Of a stretch of DNA of 64,000 bases, positions 10,701-21,086 are shown piece by piece. A program made the position numbers and the translations under genes. Each line of letters begins with the position of its first letter. Position 1 is the first letter of the stretch. The DNA is from Toxoplasma gondii ME49 (Eukaryota; Apicomplexa; Conoidasida; Eucoccidiorida; Sarcocystidae), in contig NC_031472.1 of assembly GCF_000006565.2 (NCBI RefSeq), positions 773,227-837,226 on the forward strand. Reading direction: 5' to 3'. The notes below the pieces were generated by a model that saw only the letters and a list, made by a program, of their open reading frames with translations, ran no database searches and was not told where the DNA came from.

Positions 10701-13418
10701 CACAGTAAACACCAAAGAGAGAAGAAAGAACTCGACGGCGTTCTCTACTGCCCTGCTTCGGAGAACAGAGGCTCGCAAGTTGGTCCCTCCCCCCCACCTG
10801 TCAGAAGAAGAACTCTCGCTCTTTGTCTCCTCGAGCAAAAGGAGACGCAGAAGAAGATCGGCTTCTTTGGAGACGAACCCCACAGCGTTCTTGTGTATCC
10901 TTCCTCATCTGTCCGACTTCCACAAGACGCACTTCGCGTTCTTTTCTTCTCCCTTACCGGGCAGTGTGTCGTAGATCTGATCCCTGAAGCTTGTCCGCTC
11001 TTCCGCCCGTTTGTGGGGCCTTGGGTCGTCCCGGCTCTCGTTCTCCTGTCTCTCTCCGTCGTTCGCGGAGACTCTGTCTTCTCCGTGAGCTGCTCGCTCC
11101 TTCGCGTTCTTGCCGCCGACTTGCTCTGCCGCCTTCCCCTGCTCCTCTTCGATCCTCTTTGCTTCTCTCTCCACGAGCGTCGCCAGTCGCTCCTGGCGCG
11201 CCCTCACTGTCTGCTCATGCTTCCGTCGCGTCTCTTCAAGAAGAGAACGCAGCTCCTTCTCCGCAGCCAAGAAACGCCCAGACGCAGGAGTGGAGGCGCG
11301 GGAGGCAGGAGGGAGGGAGAGAACTACAGCAGAGAGAAGAGGCGAAGCAGCAGACGGAGCATCTGGAAACGCAGAAGAGAACGCAGCAAACAGAGCAAGA
11401 GCATGCAGTCCGGGGAAAAAGCGAGAGAGGGCATCTGCACACAGGAGACGACGCGACCAGCACGCTCGCTTGCGAGCAAGAAAGAGCAGACACAAAACCG
11501 AAGGAAAACCAGTCCTGCTTTTTCTCAAGCTCGTAGCCGTCGCCAGTGCGGCTTCTCTCACGAGGGGAACCTTTCCACCCGCAAAAAGAGCTGCACAAAA
11601 CGTTTTCTCGCTGACTCGCAATTCCTTCCTGTCTTCTGCTCTCTCGGCGTCTTCAAGTTCTCCGCCCTCTCTCCGAATCCTTCCTCTCTCCGAATCCTTC
11701 CCCTCTCCGAATCCTTCCCCTCTCCGAATCCTTCCCCTCTCCGAATCCTTCCTCTCCGCCGCCAAAGTCTCCTTCCGGGGTTTCCTTCTTTCTCTGTTGC
11801 TTTTCAGGCTGCATGCATGACTGTGAGGCTGGACCTTCGTTCGATCCAGCCGACCGAGTAGTAGTTGCGGGACAGCGAGCAGCGGGAGCTCCTGGTGTGC
11901 AGAGAGCAACCGGACGCCGAGCTGGCCTCGAGGCCCTCTAGGAATCTGCAGGGCAAGACTGAGCGAGGACTTCCAACAGCGTCGCTTTGCACCCTTGCAA
12001 ACGTCTTGGTCTATGCACCGCGACGTCCGCGAAGCAGAAAGGACCCCCGCAGAAGGGAGAGCGAAACGCGAACCGCCAGAGTGACACGAACGGGAAAAAG
12101 CAAGCAAGAAGCCGCCCAGAGGAAAACCGGCACTGGCGAGAAAAAGGATCGCGGACGACGCAAGAGACAGCCGGTTCCCTACCTGCGTGGGCTTTCTCGC
12201 CTTCGGTCTGCGTTTCTCGTTTCCTCGTCTCCTCTTTCGTCTCGCGAACTGCAACTGCTTCTTCAACCGCCCGCGTCACCGCCCGAGTCACCAGCGGTGT
12301 CCATCGCTCGTCAGGCGCGTCCTGCGAAGAGAAGCAGCGAGAGCGAGGAAAGAAAGGAGGCACATCGACCCCCCGACGTCGAGTCTGTCGCGACCCATTT
12401 TATGAGGGAAGACGAAACAGCGTCGTGGAGTTTCCATCCTTCTGGACTGGAATGAGAAAAAACAAGGACTCACGAGCTCGAATCACGAACGAGTGAACAG
12501 AGACGCGGAACTGTCTTCATCGAAGAGACCCTCAAGGAGCAGAGACGCCAGCGCCAAGCACCGGTTGTCCTGCCTGTCGATGCATGCGTAACGCAGCGGA
12601 GAAAGGGCAGAACGACACAGAACACAAGAAGCTCGAACGACGCAACGCGGGCGACGGCCAGACGCAGCGAAAGACGCACCTATCTGTAGGGACACCGGAT
12701 TGGAAAGCGTAAGAAAGGAAAAAACAAAAGCCGAATCATCTGGACGCACCAAGAAACGCAGAATCGACTATATTCGTTTCCTGGTGCTCACCATCAAGAT
12801 AACAACAAGACGAAACGACTCTCCAGCCGCCTCTTCTCGCCTTCCTCTTCTCTCTTCGAGGCCGCGCCCGAGACCTTTCAACATCACTGACACCTCCTCT
12901 GGGAGCTGTACATACAGCTCCCGCGTGTCTCTTACTCCACACATAGACTCCCCTTCTTTCTGTGCCGTTGTCTCGCAGAAATCCTCCACAGTCCGCCTTT
13001 CCCGCATCGCGAAAACGGAGTCGCAGCGCAGTTCTCCAGAGAAGAGAGGCAGAACTGCCATCGTCCCCACCCGTCCGAGGAGCCGCGCCCAACTACTTGC
13101 TTCCGCCGCCGTTCGGTCTCTCGCGAGAGCCGCGAGAACGACGTCTCTCTCAGTCTCCTCTTCGCGGGGGAAACCTCCTTTCTCTTCTTCTCCTCTTTTC
13201 CGAGATGGTCGTCCAGAGGCGAAGGCAGTGTCAGCGTAGTTGAGACGAAAAAGGACGGTGGGAGAGGAAGCCGGCAGATGTTCGAGAGAGGCGACGACGA
13301 CACCTGGAAAAGGGAGCATGAAAGTCTTCAAAAACTTCAAACGTCTACAACGTTCGTGGAAGCACACCTCTCGCTACATGTACACGCAAATGTGCATGTG
13401 TATTATACATCTATACAT

Positions 13419-13454
<36 letters not shown>

Positions 13455-14645
13455 CTGAATATGTATAGAGGAATGCATGCTCACCAATTTGAATGTACAT
13501 AGACCTGTGTGTCGATCGATCGAGAATGAAGAGCGCAGAGAATGGCGGACCGCCTCTGTCATGAGACGCAAACGGAAAGAACTAAACATCTCTGCTCAAC
13601 TCCTCATATATCTGAAAAACTCTCGACAACGACCTCTATGTGCGTCCACCTACAGATATACATACATAGAGATATATACTTCTAAATACATATGTGTATA
13701 TAAAGTGTTCAATATGAAGGCATGTGCATGCGCATTGAATTCATTCTTGACGAGATTTTCGATCCGTTTTGCCTGTTGCATGCAGCGCTGCTTAGGACAG
13801 AAGTAGGACTGCGTTTGGGGAGACTCTGTTGACGCGCATGGAGCTCACTTTCTTCTCGTTCGCGGCCAAGTCTTTCTGCGTCTTGAGACGTCTCCTCTGC
13901 GTCGGCGGAACTCTCCTTGTCTCGACCCTGTCGCGGCCTCCCAAGAAGTTCTGAAACGGTTGCGTCCTTCTCCGGATGAGCGTCGCAAAATACTCCGACA
14001 ACCATCGGCGAGAAGAACGGCGAGAGCGCCCTCTCTATTCGGAGCTCAGCGGTCTCCTTCTCTCCCTCCTCACCGACCTTCGCTTCCCGCTGCTGCACTG
14101 TCTCGTCTTCCGCGCCTCGAGCTGCGACCTTCTTCGTCGCCTGCTCGAGGCTCTCCACTGAAGTTCCTTCGGTCCGAGAGAGGCGAGAAGACACGGAGGG
14201 ACGAAGAAAGGTCTGGAGAGTCCGAAGAACTTGTCTAGGCGAAGAGTGAAGCAGATCTGTCAACACCTGAAAAAAAGGAACCATACACAATTATATATAT
14301 ATATATATATAAGTGAACTGAAACATATATATATATATATATATATATATAAACATATGCGCATATATATATATATATATATATACATGAATATGTATAA
14401 TAAAATATGTACAGAGATCTACATAAAAAACGTAACTACATGCATCTCTCCAACATGCTTTTCTAGTTGACCCTGCTCTGAACAAGATAAAAGTCTCTGT
14501 GTTAGCATGCAAAAGAAAAAATGGATCGATCCGCAGGTCTCCCTAGAGGCCTCACCATCGACGAATCGAAGAAGGGGGACAGAGTCAAGTGGTAGAGGGG
14601 CGATGTGCGAAAAACGAAACAACGAATCGAGAATCTGAGACTTTC
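7742..14645 (-). CDS. Unidentified multi-exon gene (partial model)
   Basis: Not recognised. Exons read 5' to 3' on the minus strand with agreeing phases: 14645-14556, 14266-13849, 13303-12792, 12683-12487, 12446-12395, 12321-12183; then a poorly resolved stretch with 11258-10958 (charged, coiled-coil-like) and one ending at 10798; then 10615-10372, 9664-9536, 9361-9258, 9123-8949, 8356-7742. Borders are mostly strong, e.g. acceptor CTCCCTTTTCCAG before 13303 and donors GTGAGC after 13849 and 12792. Exon 12683-12487 contains LSPLRYACIDRQDN and LALASLLLEGLF, weakly like an ankyrin repeat. The 3' half is helical and charged (LARRELQTLLQDELRHLYLQ; EDEEAEEAEAARRRMRQA). 5' and 3' ends are open; the signal-peptide ORF at 16021-15707 may be its first exon. 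No catalytic motif seen. An intracellular-trafficking or mitochondrial scaffold role was considered, but nothing in the sequence supports either. Confidence 0.6.
11664..11757. repeat. 17-bp pyrimidine-rich tandem repeat
   Basis: About five units close to CCTCTCCGAATCCTTCC. It lies in an intron or unresolved part of the unnamed minus-strand gene. Confidence 0.85.
13424..13450. repeat. (TA)n microsatellite
   Basis: TA tract in the intron between exons 14266-13849 and 13303-12792 of the unnamed gene. Confidence 0.9.
14291..14392. repeat. (TA)n microsatellites, compound
   Basis: Three TA tracts with short spacers, directly upstream (in the sense direction) of the acceptor for exon 14266-13849. 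Confidence 0.9.
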
Positions 14646-15706
14646 CTGAATGTGAGACTTCAGTCGTTTATGCCGTGAACACGTCACAGTAGAAAAGATG
14701 TATTTGTGGCGTACAAAAACTTACATATTTTCTGTATACATATTCGTATGCATGGAGAAACACATACAATTACAGACAGAGCAACGCATGCATGCATATA
14801 CATGTACTTGCATATAAATATATATATATATGTGTATATATTTATATATATTTATATAGATGCAGAGGCAAAAGCAAAGAGCAAGGTGAGGGAGATGAGT
14901 GAAAAGATATGTTTAGTGAGATGTACCTGTAGATAGAGGGGAAATGCGCATACGTGGACATGCACCGAAAAGCAGATAGAGGTCGCGGCAGCGTGTGACG
15001 CATAGAGAGACAGATGAAGACGTCGAATTACAGAGAGCGGTTTTCAGCTGTTTCGGTAGCGCTCTCTGTGTGCAAAAATCTGTATAGAGATCGACCGCCA
15101 TATAGAGGTTGATAGAGAGAGAAACACATTGGCAGAAATGTAAAGACAGATACACATAGATGGATAAACAAATGACTATCGACAGCTACAGAGAGATGTA
15201 CACATGGAGATAGCAAATGAAGACAACTGCACGTAGAATTACCAACGACCATCTGATTGCGAAACCGTGTTGCTTACGAGAGGAGCGTGAGAGGACTGGG
15301 TGGCGCCTCGGGAGAGCAGCGGAGAAAGAATCTGCCAAAGCACCGGGGACAGATGAGATCAGAAGTATTCCTGGCCTTGCTATAAAAAGACAACTGCATG
15401 CATCCCCCAAGCCGAACAGACAGAGACAGTGGAGGCGTTTGCGGAGGAGCTGCGCAGGCACACTTAAGAGAGGCGAGAGACCGCGCGCGAACGGTCTTCC
15501 TGTTTCGTTCTGTTTCCAATACGTTCTCACATCGATTTCACCAGGAAAAAACGAAACGCATGCGCGTCTTCCAGTGTGTCTGTCTGCAGGTCTCGTCACA
15601 TCTCCACTCTAGCCTGGAAGAACTATACAGTCCGGTGCGTCTAGAACTCTTCTGTATTCGTATATCTTAAGAACTACGTGTATTACGTAGACACGGGGAT
15701 GCTGAT
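14646..15706 (-). other. Probable intron sequence upstream of the unnamed gene
   Basis: Contains a (TA)n-rich stretch near 14814-14860 and a TGCATGCA at 15397. A further exon may lie at about 15276-15380 on the minus strand: acceptor TTTTTATAG, donor GTAAGC, two open frames. Its phase does not fit the next exon at 14645, so at least one more exon would be needed. Confidence 0.3.
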
Positions 15707-16021
15707 TCACTGGTGATGAAGCTCAACTCTCCTTCTGGACTTTTGCACCGCTGAGTGGGCCGCACGGTACGCAGAGGCGCCGGTGCTCATCTGCAGTTTC
15801 ACCACAAAAAGGCGACGACTACAGACTTGCCAGCGCGGCATTGCCTCGCTCCCCCTCCTCCTCCCCAAGTCCAAACTCCACCGCTTGTAGAGGCGCGCTG
15901 GCTGCTCCCCAGCTGTACGTACAGCGTGAGAGGCGGGACGCTTGAGAGCATTTGCGGGAGGCAGCAGCGAATCGGAACCCAAGAGCAAGACGAGAGAAAC
16001 AAGCGAGAGGAGAAAAAGCAT
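15707..16021 (-). CDS. Candidate secretory leader / small secreted protein
   Basis: An ATG at 16021 opens a 104-codon frame ending in TGA at 15709-15707. The first ~25 residues (MLFLLSLVSLVLLLGSDSLL, then PPANA) form a textbook signal peptide: a Leu-rich core and a small-residue cleavage site. The rest is basic, with many Arg and Lys. Two readings are possible. It may be a small single-exon secreted protein, or it may be the first exon of the unnamed minus-strand gene downstream, leaving at an internal GT such as the phase-0 site after LFV. The palindrome at 15912-15925 lies inside it. No protein family was recognised. Confidence 0.4.
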   Translation of the reverse strand: MLFLLSLVSLVLLLGSDSLLPPANALKRPASHAVRTAGEQPARLYKRWSLDLGRRRGSEAMPRWQVCSRRLFVVKLQMSTGASAYRAAHSAVQKSRRRVELHHQ

Positions 16022-19000
16022 CTTCTTTGTCGGAGTTAAGATGCAGTGCTTGAAGACGCCAGGGTATACGGAGGCTGTCGAGATCATCTTTGAGCCGTCT
16101 GTGTTCCCGATATACGCGAAACGCCTTTCTTCGAGGCGCGCCGTCTCGGCGGCTCCTGCGTGAGCGACGGCGGGGTCTCTTCCTTTCTGTTTCGCGTTTT
16201 CGCGGCGTCTGTGCGAGGCGCCCGAGTCGCAGAGACACGAGCCTCGTCTCGCCGCTTCTCTGTCTGTGCTGGAAACACGGACAGGACAAAGAAGCGCGAA
16301 CGAAAACACCACGGCGAAGGAGCGACCCGAGAAGAAGTGGAAAGAGAAAAGGCGGAAGGAGACCCGAAGAAGGACGTTTCAGGAGATGGCAGAGAAGGGG
16401 AGACGCGGACTCGAGCTCCTATGCCGCCGTTCTCGACTCTGGAAAGGCTTGAAACACCCGCTTGTCCTGTCCGTACACTCGACGCGGGAAGTCTTCTTCT
16501 GTCTCCTAGGTACGGCGGCAGAACTCTCCTCCTTTGCGCCGTTCGACGATCTCTGAGGCGCGGGGAAGCGAGAGTTGAAGCTGGCCGCAAGGAGGTCTCC
16601 TGTTGTACATCACCCACCCGTCGCAAGAGGTCTGTTTGCGACTCTTTGGGGTGGCGCGCGTCTTTGCCAACGCATTTGCGGTTTCGAAAAAACGACTCGA
16701 CGCTGCACAATTTGCTGGAGAACTCCTTTCAGGTGCGACTACACAGACGTATTTTTTAAGAGGTGAGAAAAAAAGTCTCGACGGGAACGTAAGCAGGGAG
16801 CAGGAGAACCGCCTGCGATCGACAAGCTCCTTCGAGGTGTACGTACACTCGACTTGAGACGGGTGTTTCCGTGGCGAAGAGCATCCAGGAGGAGGAAGAG
16901 CACAAAAACGATTTCATGAAAACCTCGAGAGATCCAGGAGAAAAAACGGAAGGCCTGACTGCGGGCCTCGCTGTTCAGAGCGGCATATGAGGAGACGGCT
17001 TGCGAAGATGGAAATCGCACCAAGAAGCGAGGGAGAAAGAAGCGAGGGAGAAAGAAGAGCGAAGAAGAAAGAGCGAAAAAGAGTGAATGTGAGGGAGACG
17101 GTTGAGAGCACGATGCAAAGGGCAGGAAGCAAATGAAGACAGAGGAGACGAAAGCAAGACAACGGCAGGCGGCGGGAGGCCCCAGAGCTGGACAACGCGC
17201 CGAGGAGGAAGACAGTAGAACGTTTATGAGAGGAAGAAGGAGAGCATGCGAAGAAATTGAGAACATGTAGGACTATTCGAGGATGAAAACTCACTGTTTC
17301 TTGACCTCCATGGCAACACACGAGAGTTCCCGGTCTCCCACTGGTGTTAACTGCATGCGTCACATGTCTTCCAAGAGGGAGGAGACGCACACACCTCGCG
17401 TTCTAGCGGGTTGACGCCTCGCGGAGATTTTCTTGCATTTTCGGAGATTATTCGAAACAGTTTCAAATAACTCTCCAGCAGGCATTTCATGTTGACTTTC
17501 TAAAACTAAAAAGGAAAACAAGGCTCAGTAAAGGTGAAAGGAAAACCCAGATCCAGGACGCAAAAATGCCTATACACGTGATGGTTGTCTTCGCTTTAGC
17601 GTTTTTTTCGCGTCTCCCGCGGTTCCTATGTTTGCTCTCACTCCCTGAAAGAGCGCGTAGAGTCTTCCATGTGTGAAAAAACGAAGACACGAGGAAGGAG
17701 ACCGTCAAAGGAAGTCTCGTGAAACTTGTAGAGCGCGGATACACCTGGTGGCTCTTCAGACAGACGTTGGGGACTGGTTTGCCTCGTCTGCAATTTTTTC
17801 GAGGTGCAGAAGAGAGAGAGTTCAGCGTCAAGCGGTGTTGTCCGTTCCTCTTGAAGCCCGGAAGAAACGAACAAATCAAGGATCTCGCAACTGCACTGTT
17901 TTTCAAATGTATTCGAGGAAAATGTCTCCCCTTGTCGATGGATGTTTGCCCTCGTCGAAATCTGTTTACCCTTTTGTCGAAAGCGCCGCCTCATTCACGA
18001 GACGCGTTCTACCCATGTCAGGAAGAGAGAGAGGAGTCTGAACGAGCGCTTCAGTCGGGTGTACGTACACCCCACTGATGCAAACAGTTGAATGATCGTG
18101 CTTGTTTCTTGAAAAAAAATTCTCATCGTCAAGAGCGGATCGTGCCTGTCCTTTCTGGATTTCTCTGAATCCGGAAAACGGAGAGGACAACGGCGCAGAT
18201 GTGTTTTTGCTGTCATTTTCTCGCTTCTAGCTATGATGGAGAGCTACATTCGAATAGCCGTGAAGGGACGGAGACGTGAGAGTATCTCGTCCAGATGTAG
18301 TCTAGCGTTGAGACGCACCCCAGATCATTTGGAGTGTGATGTACACCGCTCTCTGGACTGCTCGAGACGCACAGACCCGTAGAAGAGAGAAAGGAAGTCG
18401 CATGCATTGTTTCTTTCGACACATTTAATGCTTTTGACAGTCATCTGAGGCAGTAAAAAGTACCGAGGATATCCTCATTGCTGGCGGGCGTACGCGCAGA
18501 GGAGATTTCCCCTCCCTGCCCCTCCCTGAAAGGCAACAGTTAGGTCACATCTTGCGTAACTTTCTGCAAGTGACGCTGCATCCTGCGCCCTTAGCTCGCG
18601 AGAGAAACGAACCGATTCTGAGTTTTTTTAAAAGCAGAAGCGACAGCAGCAACGGCATGTCTTTCGATGGAGACGGGCGCACGGTGCGTTCGTTTGCGCG
18701 TCTCTCACGCAGGTGACTGCTTTGTTGATTCTCGTTCGTGAAGCGAGTTCGGGGAGAAGGCGAACGAGAGCCATACACTTCTCTCGCGCAAAACTGCAGT
18801 CTCGGGGGACAGCTGAAAAGCTCTGACGAAAAAACAAAAGCTCTCTTTCCTCGGGTTTCACTCGGTGATCCCACGAAGTTTCCCGACCGACCTGAAAGAG
18901 TCCGCGCTTCTGTTTGACGCCGAGGCATTCGAGCAGAACTTCACAACCTTTTGCAGGATTGCCATCTGGACGTCGAGCAACGAGAATCGTCAAAGAAGTT

Positions 19001-20199
19001 CAATAAAATGGTGACGCCTTTCACCTCGACAGCGCGCACCATCGCGCACTGCACAAGCGGCGGCAGAGAGAGAGAGCTCGCGAGGCCTTAGACACGATCC
19101 GCATCAGGGAGTTACCTAGGACACTCTGCATGCTCGGGGGGAGACTTGGCAACACGTTGATCTCGGTATGAGGGCGTTTAACTGCATAAACAGTGCCGGT
19201 AAATTGAAAAACTCGAGAGATCTACGCAGAACAATCTTCCCTTTCAACCTGGACGGCCCTAAGTCTTCATCATTGTTCCTCTCAGAGAGATAGCCAAGTT
19301 GACTTTACGTCGAAACCACGCACTGAAGTGACACATGAACGCTCTCTACATTTACTTGACAAAGGTATGACACAAACACTCGAAACACAACACGACATAT
19401 CCACTTGCTGGTTCTACGTGAACTTGACGCGACAAATATCACGATGCCCACTGTAGCAGTCTCCTCCGCGTTCGCGTGCATACGCAAGAGAGCGTCAGCT
19501 CCTGGAAAAGGACTTCCGGACCGGCAAGATACGGTGGTCCGAAAATAGATTTTTCCTATTCTCCGTTCAACGTGTCGACGCATCGGATTCTTGTTTCGCA
19601 CACAAAAGCGGTTTGTTCGTTTCTGACGTGCTCGGGCAGGTGTATATACACCTGGAGAAACAGACGCATCCGACTCCCGAGAACTTCCACTGACCATGCC
19701 TCGTCTTTGCTCCCCCACAACGGAGAGAAGACGACGCAGTTTCTCCGACTCGAGTCTCCTCGAGCGAGGTCGACCTCTGCCCTTTGCGTTCCTAATGCTC
19801 CCGTGTCGAGGTTGCCCTGAACGAGCGCGCTTTGAACGAGGTGAGAATGCGCACCAACGGCGGCTGCTGCGGCCTCTGTGTCTCGGGCAGGGCGCATGGC
19901 GCGAGCGCCTCCGAAAAAAGGCCTTCCCCACCCTGCAAGAACTCCCGCAGACCGGCGCGTGCAAAATCGCCTCGGCAGTTCCGCGACGTCGTTCGCGTTG
20001 ACACTCGCGCGCGGTGGATCTACACCCCAGCAGCAGTTAGAGGCAGCGAGGCGGAGAGGCAGGAAATATCCGCTGCAGGAGACTCGCGGTGAACCGACCT
20101 CTCTGGGAAGAGACTGCAGCGTTTAACTGACAAAGGAATGAAAAGCAGAAAACTCGAAAACAGGAGAAAGAGCACAACAGACAACAACGACACAGGCAC
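16022..20199. other. Region with no resolved gene
   Basis: Several short overlapping minus-strand frames (around 16.1-16.7, 18.6-19.0 and 19.6-20.0 kb) could be exons, but none has both good splice sites and a recognisable product. One ATG on the minus strand at 18965 opens MAILQKVVKFCSNASASN, which resembles a mitochondrial presequence and ends at a possible GT. Palindromes occur at 16835-16849, 18057-18073, 19638-19654 and 20013-20028. The sequence may include the promoter and 5' exons of the minus-strand gene. Confidence 0.3.
18057..18073. repeat. Dispersed palindrome, perfect copy
   Basis: GGGTGTACGTACACCCC, reverse-complementary to itself around its centre apart from one arm base. It is the best copy of a family found at least ten times in this window, intergenic and coding. 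Confidence 0.8.
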
Positions 20200-20377
20200 C
20201 TTGGGAGACACGCGGGAGGGCGCCCAAAGTCTATCAAATCTTCCTCCGCTCTCGAAAACATCCTTGATGAAGCAACCTCGAACTCGAAGTAGGCGAAAAA
20301 AGGAGCGAAGAAAAGATCCGCACAAACGATATGACACTGTAAATCGCAACTCGCAAGTTCAATTTCAGCCTTTTTTC
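20200..20377 (-). CDS. Candidate exon of unknown protein
   Basis: Acceptor TTTGGCGTTTCAG and donor GTGCCT frame a 178-nt open stretch (phase 1 in, phase 2 out). It reads KKAEIELASCDLQCHIVCAD, then an aromatic-rich stretch and RAEEDLIDFGRPP. A second frame of the same exon would give a hydrophobic helix instead. A phase-compatible next exon could begin near 20117. Product unknown; it may belong to a short gene between the RBR gene and the unnamed gene. Confidence 0.3.
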
Positions 20378-21086
20378 CTGAAACGCCAAACGCGCAAAAG
20401 GCTCCGAGACAAGCACAAGCAGCCGCTGCCGCCAGGTCTGCCTGCAGCCGACGAGTCTGCACTCGGCGCTCCGTATTCTGTTTTCTTCAAGGGCAGTCAC
20501 ACATCAGGGGGGTGCGGTGCAGACGAAAAACGAGAGGGTCTACAGGCGAAGAAGGCACAAGAGGAGAGAGTGAGGAAAAGAGAGAACGAACGAAAAAAAG
20601 CGAGGAAACAGAGACCGTGCTCAGAGATCGAAGAAAATACCGGCAGCAGAGGGACGGAGAAGATGAAACGAATCTTCCGTCGACAGAGACACGTTTGTTT
20701 TTTACGAAGACATGACGAAAGTGCGAGGCTGTGCATGTGCGTCCGGCAAACGAACAAAAGGCTGTTCGTCGTCTCGTGCTCCGATCCGTTGTGACTTTCT
20801 CCTCGCTGGCCTCTGTCGTGTCTCTCTGCTTCTCTCTTGTTTCGCCGCTGCTGTCTTTTCCCCTTCTCCCCCAAAGCGTTCCTTCTTCTCTGTCTCCTCT
20901 TTTTCTGGGTCCCTCCTCTTCCCCTTGCCCTTTCTTTCTTTGTCTTTTCGCGGCGCCCCTCTCTTCCTTTCTGAAGCGAGACTCCCGGTGTTCCCGATTC
21001 TTCCACTCCCTTTTGCCCTGCTTTGGTCTCGGTTCCTCTGTCGTCTCCTTTCTCTTCCTCTCTCGCCTTGTCGCCTGCTTCTTATT
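20378..21086 (-). other. 3' flank of the RBR-like gene
   Basis: Immediately downstream of the RBR stop codon. Strongly pyrimidine-rich on the plus strand (purine-rich on the transcribed sense), with no convincing exon. Expected to hold the RBR 3' UTR and possibly the start of the next minus-strand transcription unit. Confidence 0.4.

Noticed and set aside
10629..11861. 410-codon ORF on the plus strand
   Set aside because: Antisense to the supported minus-strand exons; Ser/Arg-rich shadow frame with no domain.
10905..12266. 453-codon ORF on the minus strand
   Set aside because: It runs across splice sites of the unnamed gene; only 11258-10958 has coding character. The rest is repeat (11664-11757) and pyrimidine-rich sequence.
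13983..14050. Degenerate P-loop in the unnamed gene (GVFCDAHPEKDATV)
   Set aside because: Lacks the GKS/T of a Walker A motif; similarity is superficial.
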